Shown: positions 1-5,067 of the stretch, piece after piece
Layout: every line of letters starts with the position of its first letter
How positions within the stretch are numbered: the first letter of the stretch is position 1
DNA from: CAYVQU01 sp964453155
GTDB lineage: Bacteria; Chloroflexota; Anaerolineae; Anaerolineales; UBA11858
Reading direction: 5' to 3'
NCBI GenBank assembly: GCA_964453155.1
Contig: CAYVQU010000282.1
Coordinates: 1-5,067, forward strand
Length of the DNA stretch: 5,067 nt
The notes under the pieces: generated by a model
Databases searched by the model: none
Told to the model about the DNA's origin: nothing
What the model saw: the letters and a program-made list of their open reading frames with translations, nothing else
Program-made: the position numbers and the translations under genes

Positions 1-34
1 ATGTCTTTTTTCGCTTTCAACCTGATAAACTCAT

Positions 35-46
35 CCTACATGTAGG
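35..46. promoter_or_regulatory. Perfect 12-bp palindrome, possible operator
   Basis: CCTACATGTAGG is a perfect dyad in the non-coding leader, about 120 bp upstream of the nucleotidyltransferase start. Its core TACATGTA is the sort of half-site pair bound by dimeric winged-helix or HTH repressors, but no specific regulator can be named. It lies well upstream of the candidate -10 box, so it might instead belong to a divergent gene beyond the window edge. A chance palindrome of this length is possible. Confidence 0.25.
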
Positions 47-76
47 GTAGTGAAAGTCTTTATACATTGGTATCCT

Positions 77-101
77 GGTTAAAATGATAGTTCTATTAAC
101 C
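77..101. repeat. Short inverted repeat in the leader
   Basis: GGTTAA at 77-82 is the exact reverse complement of TTAACC at 96-101, leaving a 13-base loop. The stem is AT-rich and there is no T-run after it, so it is not a convincing terminator. It could be a protein-binding dyad upstream of the promoter of the 167-1108 gene, or chance. Confidence 0.2.
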
Positions 102-128
102 GCCGCGCCTACGGCCCACCGGCTGAAT

Positions 129-134
129 TATAAT
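129..134 (+). promoter_or_regulatory. Candidate -10 promoter box
   Basis: A perfect TATAAT hexamer lies 32 bases upstream of the ATG at 167, which would give a 5' leader of about 25 bases containing the Shine-Dalgarno. The position 17 bp further upstream (106-111, CGCCTA) does not resemble TTGACA, and there is no correctly placed TG for an extended -10. The call rests on the -10 match and its position alone. Confidence 0.35.
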
Positions 135-155
135 GAGAGAAATTGAGAGTGGTGT

Positions 156-161
156 GAGGAG
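156..161 (+). promoter_or_regulatory. Shine-Dalgarno of the nucleotidyltransferase gene
   Basis: GAGGAG is followed by five bases (CAGAA) and then the ATG at 167. This is a strong ribosome binding site at near-ideal spacing. It fixes the start codon and supports the 313-residue frame as a real gene. Confidence 0.8.
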
Positions 162-166
162 CAGAA

Positions 167-1108
167 ATGTCTCAAGAGTTATTAGCACAAATTCGTAAGC
201 AGCAGCAATTGAGCAATGATGTTATCGGCATTATAAAACCCTTTGTTCACCAGTTTTTCTTTTCCGAAACATCACTAGAAGACATCCAGAGCAGCGATAT
301 CAGTTCATTTGCGCGCGGCACGAACAACGATCTCAAACCAGATATTGATATCATGTTTTTAGATGTCCCCTGTGATACAGCGCGGGGGCACACCGACTGG
401 ACCCCCATCGGTACGCGCGAAGCCACGGGGCGGAAAGAGGGAATCATCTCTCTGGATGAATTAGGCCAATACGATGCAATGACGGCTGAGATGGTTTCCC
501 AAATTCAATCCGCGCTGGATGGCTATTTTGAACTTGAGCCTGGTAGCACGCAGTTCAACTATTTTCGCTCTTGGGCCACTTACCCGGGATATTTCTTCAA
601 TCTGGCAGTTCCACACACCGAATTTGGTGAAATAGAGTTAGACGTAAATATATTTTACATGTCTGACCACTTTGGGGTGGACCACGGGCAACGATTTGAT
701 GACTACATCAAACGTTTGGAGAAAAAAAATGGTTTGCAAGCCATTGTGCCGCTGATCGAAGATATCCGATTGTTGAAATCACAAGGTAAGAAAATTGGCA
801 TCGATGCTGATGGCTGGGTTGATCGGACTCAAAAATTGGCCGGCTTTGTGGTCGAGGCGTTATTTATGCAACGCTTCCCGCCCTACACCTATACCGAATT
901 AATGGACCAGATCGCAGCCCATAACTGGGAGCCGGGGAAAGAACCCAAAGAACAGTGGATTGGTGGGCAGAACAATCAAATCATTGGGATGGATTTCTCG
1001 TTCAGCGATCTACTTCATAATATGGCGTTTGAAAACCAGGCATTACCCCTAGGCACCTGGCAGAATTTACAGCGGATTGCAAAAGACCATTTGTCAAATA
1101 TTGGATAA
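167..1108 (+). CDS. CCA-adding/OAS-like nucleotidyltransferase-fold protein, role unknown
   Basis: The 313-residue protein has the DNA polymerase beta-type nucleotidyltransferase fold. Residues 46-62 (SSFARGTNNDLKPDIDI) align without gaps to the nucleotide-binding loop of archaeal class I CCA-adding enzymes, with acidic residues Asp59 and Asp61. A strand at 155-163 (EIELDVNIF) supplies a likely third metal ligand, Asp159. Residues 200-234, with IRLLK and then KLAGFVVEALFM, resemble the helical segment after the catalytic domain in archaeal CCA enzymes and OAS-type proteins. The family would transfer nucleotides from NTPs to RNA or to another nucleotide. Three features stand out. Ser46 replaces the usual Gly of the GS motif. 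About 98 residues separate Asp61 from Asp159, longer than in archaeal CCA enzymes. The C-terminal tail domain of CCA enzymes (usually about 430-450 residues in total) is absent. No signal peptide or membrane segment is visible. It appears monocistronic, facing the kinase operon. It may be a CD-NTase-like signalling enzyme, an RNA-modifying enzyme or a divergent toxin. Fold assignment is fairly sure; substrate is unknown. Confidence 0.75.
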   Translation: MSQELLAQIRKQQQLSNDVIGIIKPFVHQFFFSETSLEDIQSSDISSFARGTNNDLKPDIDIMFLDVPCDTARGHTDWTPIGTREATGRKEGIISLDELGQYDAMTAEMVSQIQSALDGYFELEPGSTQFNYFRSWATYPGYFFNLAVPHTEFGEIELDVNIFYMSDHFGVDHGQRFDDYIKRLEKKNGLQAIVPLIEDIRLLKSQGKKIGIDADGWVDRTQKLAGFVVEALFMQRFPPYTYTELMDQIAAHNWEPGKEPKEQWIGGQNNQIIGMDFSFSDLLHNMAFENQALPLGTWQNLQRIAKDHLSNIG

Positions 1109-1180
1109 TACCCATTGCGGCGGAAAACAAAATAGGCTCTTCGTGAAATAGTGGGGTGACCAATAAAAATGAACCTAGTT

Positions 1181-1263
1181 GTCATTGCGAGGAGTTCTTT
1201 CCCGAAGCAATCCCCCCGCTATCGAGGAGATTGCTTCACCGAAAAGCATCGGTTCGCAATGAC
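1181..1263. repeat. REP/MITE-like nested palindromic element, GTCATTGCGA ends
   Basis: The 83-bp element is bounded by perfect 10-bp inverted repeats, GTCATTGCGA (1181-1190) and TCGCAATGAC (1254-1263). Inside lies a second perfect 9-bp pair, GAAGCAATC (1204-1212) and GATTGCTTC (1229-1237). The order GTCATTGCGA, GAAGCAATC, GATTGCTTC, CGCAATGAC is that of a dispersed repeat seen in many environmental bacterial genomes, often mis-annotated as short proteins containing CHCEE. That recognition is from memory. GTT flanks both ends directly (1178-1180 and 1264-1266), which may be a 3-bp target duplication or chance. The element encodes no transposase, so any movement would need a partner acting in trans. 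Confidence 0.7.
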
Positions 1264-1292
1264 GTTAACTTTGGATGTGTTCAGCCTTTTGT

Positions 1293-1371
1293 TGATGAGT
1301 TCATTTTTGCGCAAAATTGGTGCGGATTAGCGAAATTCGCGGTTAATTTTGTGTTTTTTGAGAACTCATCA
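1293..1371. repeat. 79-bp nested inverted repeat, possible hairpin downstream of the response regulator
   Basis: The outer arms are a perfect 10-bp pair, TGATGAGTTC (1293-1302) and GAACTCATCA (1362-1371). A middle pair, CAAAATT (1312-1318) with AATTTTG (1345-1351), extends to 1310/1353 with one G-T pair. An inner dyad GCGAA-A-TTCGC lies at 1330-1340. All three are nearly concentric, so the segment could fold into a long interrupted hairpin on either strand. It begins 23 bases beyond the stop codon of the response regulator. It may act as an RNA-stabilising or transcription-limiting structure, or be a second small mobile repeat next to the first one. No T-run supports an intrinsic terminator. 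Confidence 0.5.
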
Positions 1372-1393
1372 GCTAATACCTGACAATGCAAGA

Positions 1394-2041
1394 CTACACA
1401 GAAATCAGTTTTGTGCGGATGGCATACAGAGCTGCCTGGGTGCGATTTTCCAAGTTCAGTTTGGTGAGAATATTGGTCACATGGTAGCGCACGGTGGTTT
1501 TGCTGACAGTTAAAGTCTCGGCTATATCTTGATCCGGTAACCCTTGAGCAACCAGTTTGAGCACTTCGATTTCGCGTCCGGTTAACGGAATGGCAAAATC
1601 ATTCTCGACTTCTGTCACCACAGAGTTATGCATTACGGCCCGCGTCAATGCTGGAGAAAGCCAGGGATTCCCCTGTGAAACCGTACGAATGGCTTGCAGC
1701 ATTTCAGCCGGAGAAGCATCCTTCAACATAAACCCTAACGCGCCAGCTTTGATCGCCCTGACCGCCTGATCTTGTTCAGAAAAACTAGTAATCACCAAAA
1801 TGCGGGCACCTGGATTTTGGTGAATTAGCGCAGCGATGGCCGTAATACCATCCATTTTAGGCATTACCAAATCCATCAGTACAATATCGGGTTGCAGTTC
1901 AACCGCTTGGGTCACCCCCATTTCACCATTGGCAGCTTCGCCGATCAAAACTAGATCTGGTTCGGAGGCGATCCAGGCTGAAATCCCTTGCCGAACAACA
2001 GCATGATCATCAACGATTAGGATGGAAATCTGTTCTGACAT
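1394..2041 (-). CDS. NarL/FixJ-type response regulator (REC-LuxR HTH)
   Basis: The 215-residue protein is a standard-length two-domain response regulator of the NarL/LiaR class, acting in the cytoplasm as a DNA-binding transcription regulator. The receiver domain (about 5-121) has the acidic pair Asp11-Asp12, phosphoacceptor Asp57 in VLMDLVMP, switch residue Thr85 in LVITSF and Lys107 in MLKDAS. The LuxR-type helix-turn-helix spans about 152-212, starting PLTGREIEVLKLVAQG and continuing through TVSKTTVRYHVTNILTKL. The turn reads GLPDQDIA where GLSNKEIA is usual, a mild variation. Its ATG overlaps the kinase stop by one base, so it is translationally coupled to the kinase, the evident phosphodonor. 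The family normally dimerises on phosphorylation and binds promoters; target genes cannot be read from this window. All key residues are present, so it should be functional. Confidence 0.96.
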   Translation of the reverse strand: MSEQISILIVDDHAVVRQGISAWIASEPDLVLIGEAANGEMGVTQAVELQPDIVLMDLVMPKMDGITAIAALIHQNPGARILVITSFSEQDQAVRAIKAGALGFMLKDASPAEMLQAIRTVSQGNPWLSPALTRAVMHNSVVTEVENDFAIPLTGREIEVLKLVAQGLPDQDIAETLTVSKTTVRYHVTNILTKLNLENRTQAALYAIRTKLISV

Positions 2042-2054
2042 CAGGTTTCACTCC
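2041..2054 (-). promoter_or_regulatory. Kinase-regulator overlap with internal Shine-Dalgarno
   Basis: On the - strand the kinase TGA (2043-2041) and the regulator ATG (2041-2039) share one base as TGATG. GGAG at 2054-2051 lies inside the kinase end, nine bases before the ATG. The arrangement indicates re-initiation or coupled translation, keeping kinase and regulator in a fixed ratio. Confidence 0.75.
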
Positions 2055-4962
2055 GCACAAAAGAAACTCGGGTTCCAGTTTCAGGTGATGAGATGATTGA
2101 AAGCTGCCCCCCTAACTTTTCGGCGCGGGTCCGCATATTCCCTAAACCCAACCCCTCCGCAACCGTCTCCAGATCAAAACCCTGGCCGTTATCTTCAATA
2201 TCTAATTGTACCCGCTCTAGAGAAGTATCCAGCTCGATGCTGATATGGGAAGCAGAGGCATGTTTGAGCGTATTGTTGAGTGCTTCCTGAACCAAGCGAT
2301 AAAGATCGAGTTGGTCGGTAAGGGGCAACTCGGTATCCCCCGCCGCTGAGAACGTCACCTCCATGCCCGCGCGGTGCTCAACAGCGGTTAACCGCCGCCG
2401 GATCATTTCGGCCAAGCCATGTTCCTCAAAAGAGACCGGCAGGAGTTCAAAGACCAACAGCCGCATTTCCTTGAGGGCTTGCAAGGATGTATCCTGCACA
2501 TTCGCCAGATTGGCAACCGCCGGCGCCCAATCCTGGCTTTCGGCAAAGTTTTGGGCGGCTTTGGCCAAAAATGTCAGGCTGTATAGGGATTGGGTCACCG
2601 AGTCATGCAATTCGCGCGCCAGGCGCTGGCGTTCGGCCAGGATCATGGCTTGCTCAGATTGCTCCCGCAGGCGCAGGCGCTCAACCGTGTTGCCAATCTG
2701 GTCGGCCATTAAATTTAATAGCGTAAGGCTTTCCAAAGCTGGTGAAGAGGTCATCTGGTAGAAGACGCCGAGCATGCCCAATGATTGCCCCGCCGCTCGA
2801 ATGGGGATGCCGATAAAGTGATGGTTATCAAAACACGCGAAACCATACTCACTTTTGGTGGCTGCTGACATATCCATCAATATGACCGGTTCATCCCGAT
2901 CCACAATCTTGGCCCATAAAGGGCTGGTCGCGGTTATTACTTCGCAATCCCTCACTGAATCCGGAACCGTGCCTTGGCTCGCGGTTAATGTCATTTCGTT
3001 GGCATCCACCAATAAATAGATGGCCGCCCAACTGCCCTGAATTGCTGGGAGCAATTCCATCAAGGATTGTTCTAACCGTTGATGGAGCGGACCATCGGCG
3101 GCCAAAATGGCAGTTAACTGATACAAGGCCGTCAATTCCTGGGTCCGTTCGACCACTCGTTGTTCCAACTCAGCGGCATGCGACTGGGTTTGCTCAAATA
3201 GGCGCACATTTTGAATAACCGCGGCGGCCTGGTTTGCAAAGGCCTGGGCCAGGGTAGCGTCGTGAGATGTGTATTTTCCAACTTCCAGGCTGTCGAGCGT
3301 AATATAGCCGATTACGTTGTCCCGCGAGATAAGTGGTATGCCCAGCCATCCCCTGACATAATTGGTGCCGCCCCAACCTAAGAAACGCGAATCATTTTGG
3401 GCGTCGGCTAGGATCACGGTTGAGCGGGTGGTGCGAATTTCTGGAAATAATGTGTCATTCGAAGGGAAAACTTGCCCCACGATTTCAGCCGGATCATTAA
3501 AACCGCGCGTCGCGACGCCCTGAACATGGTCATTTACCAGCAAAAATATGGTACTGCTATCGTAGGGTACCACCTGTTCCAGATAATCAAGGAGTTCTTC
3601 TAAAATGGTGGTCAGGTCTAAAATCTGGGTCAAGGATGATGTGGCCTGAACCAGCATTTCAGCTTCCTGGCGCCGCTGGATTTCTGATTCAGAGATCGAG
3701 GCGCGGTGGAGGGCACTGGCTGTGATTTCCCCGATAGTGGTCAATACATTTACATCTTGTGTACGAATTGGTTGGTCGCGAGCCACCCAAAGCACGCCGG
3801 TAACATCTGCGCCTAACATAAGCGGAAATCCGGCAAGCGCGGTGGGTTTCGGGGTTTTACGGGTCCAGATGAACCGTTCTTCTGCTTCTACGTGGTCATT
3901 ATTGATATAAATTTCACGTGTTTCAACAACCAAATGGCTCAAACCCTGGCCTTTTGGAATGCGTTGCCCTGAAACCACATCCCCAGCTTCTCCTTTAGAA
4001 TACGCCAATAGTATGTCTCCACTTTCCGGATCAAGGGTATTCAACGATACGGCTTGCGCCTGGAATAGTTCTAAGACAGTATCAACAACAGCAGGGATAA
4101 TTTGCTCGCGCAAATATGCACTGCGGAGTTTGGTAGTAAGAACGGCTAAATTTTCGAATTCAGTCAACCGTTGTTCTAGTACAACTGTTTGATTCTGGAG
4201 TGCCTCCTCGGCACGTTTTCGCGCCGTGATATCTTCAACCATTCCAAGTGCAAATATCGGATTCCCCTTTTCATCCTGAATCATGGATACAGTCAAGTTG
4301 CCGACGATTTCTTGACCACTTTTCTGAATAAATCTTTTCTCCAGGGTGTAATGGTCACTTTTCCCCGCCACTAATTGCTGGAACAACTCCATGTCTATAT
4401 CTGCATCGTCGGGATGAGTAAAATCAGTAAAAACCATTTCAGCTAATTCTTCACCCGAGTAACCAAACATTTTCTGAGCGCTGGTGTTGGTTAGGATAGG
4501 ATGGCCATTCATATCAACTTGAGCGATGGCAATCGGAGAATTGTTAAATATTTCTCTAAATTGTTTCTCACTCTTCTGTAAAGCAATTTCAGCCATTTTC
4601 CGTTCAGTGATTTCGATGGTAGTCCCCCAAATTCGAACCAGATGATTGGACTCGATTACGTTGGATACATTATAGATTGACCAAATTGACCTGCCATATC
4701 TATTAGTCTCAAAGGCTTCATACATTTTTAAAAAATAGCCTTGAGAAATGAAATCTTTAAGTATTTTACGCCCATAGGGACTATTGGCTTCCCAGGCATC
4801 GAAGATCGTTTGTCCTAAAACATCATCAACATTGGCCCCCTCTGAACCAGCAAGAGCTTGGTTAGCTTCAACCAAGACGCTTTTGTGATAAAGCCATTCG
4901 ATTTGCTCATCAATGGATAAATTTAATGGCATTGCCGGGTGAATTTCGTAATGAAACATCAT
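2041..4962 (-). CDS. Soluble PAS-PAS-GAF-GAF-GAF sensor histidine kinase (HisKA_3/NarX-DegS type), 5' end uncertain
   Basis: From the first ATG (4962) the protein has 973 residues. Domains in order are: a PAS domain (1-117, missing its first strand); a second PAS domain (about 131-248); GAF 1 (about 270-418); GAF 2 (about 447-588); a short coiled coil (589-612); GAF 3 (about 616-762); a HisKA_3 dimerisation/phosphoacceptor domain (about 773-840); and a HATPase domain (about 882-970). His786 in ARELHDSVTQSL is the phosphorylation site. EMRLLVFELLP (832-842) is the second HisKA_3 helix. The ATP site shows an N box (QEALNNTLKHA, 892-902), a G1 box (DNGQGFD, 924-930) and a G2 box (GLGLGNM, 937-943). 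No membrane segment or signal peptide is visible, so it should sense a cytoplasmic cue; no ligand can be named. The partner is the overlapping response regulator. No Shine-Dalgarno precedes ATG 4962, and PAS sequence continues upstream of it, so the true start is probably further upstream beyond a frame disruption. Confidence 0.93.
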   Translation of the reverse strand: MMFHYEIHPAMPLNLSIDEQIEWLYHKSVLVEANQALAGSEGANVDDVLGQTIFDAWEANSPYGRKILKDFISQGYFLKMYEAFETNRYGRSIWSIYNVSNVIESNHLVRIWGTTIEITERKMAEIALQKSEKQFREIFNNSPIAIAQVDMNGHPILTNTSAQKMFGYSGEELAEMVFTDFTHPDDADIDMELFQQLVAGKSDHYTLEKRFIQKSGQEIVGNLTVSMIQDEKGNPIFALGMVEDITARKRAEEALQNQTVVLEQRLTEFENLAVLTTKLRSAYLREQIIPAVVDTVLELFQAQAVSLNTLDPESGDILLAYSKGEAGDVVSGQRIPKGQGLSHLVVETREIYINNDHVEAEERFIWTRKTPKPTALAGFPLMLGADVTGVLWVARDQPIRTQDVNVLTTIGEITASALHRASISESEIQRRQEAEMLVQATSSLTQILDLTTILEELLDYLEQVVPYDSSTIFLLVNDHVQGVATRGFNDPAEIVGQVFPSNDTLFPEIRTTRSTVILADAQNDSRFLGWGGTNYVRGWLGIPLISRDNVIGYITLDSLEVGKYTSHDATLAQAFANQAAAVIQNVRLFEQTQSHAAELEQRVVERTQELTALYQLTAILAADGPLHQRLEQSLMELLPAIQGSWAAIYLLVDANEMTLTASQGTVPDSVRDCEVITATSPLWAKIVDRDEPVILMDMSAATKSEYGFACFDNHHFIGIPIRAAGQSLGMLGVFYQMTSSPALESLTLLNLMADQIGNTVERLRLREQSEQAMILAERQRLARELHDSVTQSLYSLTFLAKAAQNFAESQDWAPAVANLANVQDTSLQALKEMRLLVFELLPVSFEEHGLAEMIRRRLTAVEHRAGMEVTFSAAGDTELPLTDQLDLYRLVQEALNNTLKHASASHISIELDTSLERVQLDIEDNGQGFDLETVAEGLGLGNMRTRAEKLGGQLSIISSPETGTRVSFVRSET

Positions 4963-5054
4963 CGCTGGGCTGTCTTCTACAAAGACTCGGTGGCGTTCAG
5001 CGCTTTCCTTTAAATTTTAGTTTCCGGTAACTGAAGCTGCTCCGAGAAGAGCAT
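4963..5054 (-). pseudogene. Probable lost 5' part of the histidine kinase gene (apparent frame disruption)
   Basis: Reading upstream from ATG 4962 in the same frame, 18 codons (5016-4963) encode NLKESAERHRVFVEDSPA before a TAA at 5019-5017. These residues look like the start of a PAS domain (compare the usual SEERYR..VENSP) and complete the truncated first PAS. They contain no ATG, GTG or TTG. In a second frame, an ATG at 5054-5052 opens MLFSEQLQLPETKI and stops at 5012-5010. One extra base in the T-run at 5015-5018 would join the two as LPETK-NLKESAERHR. The frame before this ATG is open to the window edge, so the gene may start even further upstream. The cause may be a sequencing or assembly error, or a real mutation. 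Confidence 0.6.
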
Positions 5055-5067
5055 GGAGCAGTAAGAA

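Larger units (their letters stand above)
1109..1393. other. Convergent intergenic region with two palindromic elements
   Basis: This 285-bp stretch separates the 3' ends of the nucleotidyltransferase gene and the response regulator gene. It contains the two inverted-repeat elements listed separately and no supported gene. Neither element is followed by a clear T-run on either strand, so no classical intrinsic terminator is called. The folded RNA of either element could still limit read-through between the converging transcripts. Confidence 0.6.

Noticed and set aside
1..45. Tiny open frame at the window edge (ATG at 1, 14 residues ending at TAG 43-45)
   Set aside because: It is too short, no ribosome binding site can be seen, and it ends inside the palindrome at 35-46. 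Nothing supports translation.
247..447. 66-residue - strand open frame inside the nucleotidyltransferase gene
   Set aside because: It is fully antisense to the segment encoding the catalytic loop and has no ribosome binding site or recognisable motif.
1293..1371. Classical Rho-independent terminator
   Set aside because: The inverted repeat is long and interrupted, and neither strand has a U-tract directly after the stem, so only a generic structural role is proposed.
1181..1371. CRISPR array
   Set aside because: The repeats are inverted rather than regularly spaced direct repeats, only two different elements are present, and no cas gene is in the window.
1156..1383. 75-residue open frame on the + strand with a GTG start, containing CHCEEFFPEAIPP
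   Set aside because: It is the translation of the palindromic repeat at 1181-1263 and the second inverted repeat. It has no Shine-Dalgarno and no recognisable domain, and CHCEE-type products of this repeat are a known annotation artefact.
2363..2761. 132-residue + strand open frame opposite the kinase gene
   Set aside because: It lies antisense to the kinase HisKA_3/GAF 3 region, whose own frame has clear domains and motifs. Its translation is rich in Arg, Ser and Ala with no domain signature, typical of a shadow frame.
5010..5020. Programmed -1 frameshift at the A/T-rich junction in the kinase 5' end
   Set aside because: In the upstream frame the codons read ACT AAA ATT TAA, which do not form an X-XXY-YYZ slippery heptamer. 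The four-base run is also too short for efficient polymerase slippage. An indel is the simpler explanation.

Overview
The window holds three protein-coding genes in a convergent layout. One gene on the + strand (167-1108) points toward a two-gene operon on the - strand (4962 down to 1394). The operon encodes a soluble multi-sensor histidine kinase and its NarL-type response regulator. Base composition is moderate. The kinase architecture (PAS-PAS-GAF-GAF-GAF-HisKA_3-HATPase) paired with a LuxR/NarL regulator is common in filamentous Chloroflexota such as Anaerolineae, but occurs elsewhere. That assignment is an inference and no marker gene in the window confirms it.

Positions 1-166 are a leader without a convincing gene. 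They contain a perfect 12-bp palindrome (35-46), a 6-bp inverted repeat (77-101), a TATAAT box (129-134) and a strong Shine-Dalgarno (156-161). The gene at 167-1108 encodes a 313-residue protein with the nucleotidyltransferase fold of the archaeal-type CCA-adding enzyme / OAS / CD-NTase superfamily. It has a DxD pair, a third acidic strand and an RLLK helix. The usual Gly-Ser of the nucleotide-binding loop reads Ser-Ser, and there is no CCA-enzyme tail domain. Its biological role is not settled by the sequence, and no effector gene lies next to it here.

The convergent intergenic region (1109-1393) carries two back-to-back palindromic elements. One is an 83-bp dispersed-repeat type element with GTCATTGCGA ends (1181-1263). 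The other is a 79-bp nested inverted repeat (1293-1371). An open frame across them is a by-product of the repeats.

In the - strand operon, the kinase stop and regulator start share one base (TGATG), so the two are almost certainly co-translated. The kinase would autophosphorylate at His786 and pass the phosphate to Asp57 of the regulator, which would then bind DNA through its C-terminal helix-turn-helix. The signal and target genes are unknown. The kinase 5' end looks damaged or mis-sequenced. PAS-domain sequence continues in frame upstream of the first ATG until a TAA at 5019-5017. A one-base insertion in the adjacent T-run (5015-5018) would join it to an upstream reading frame.
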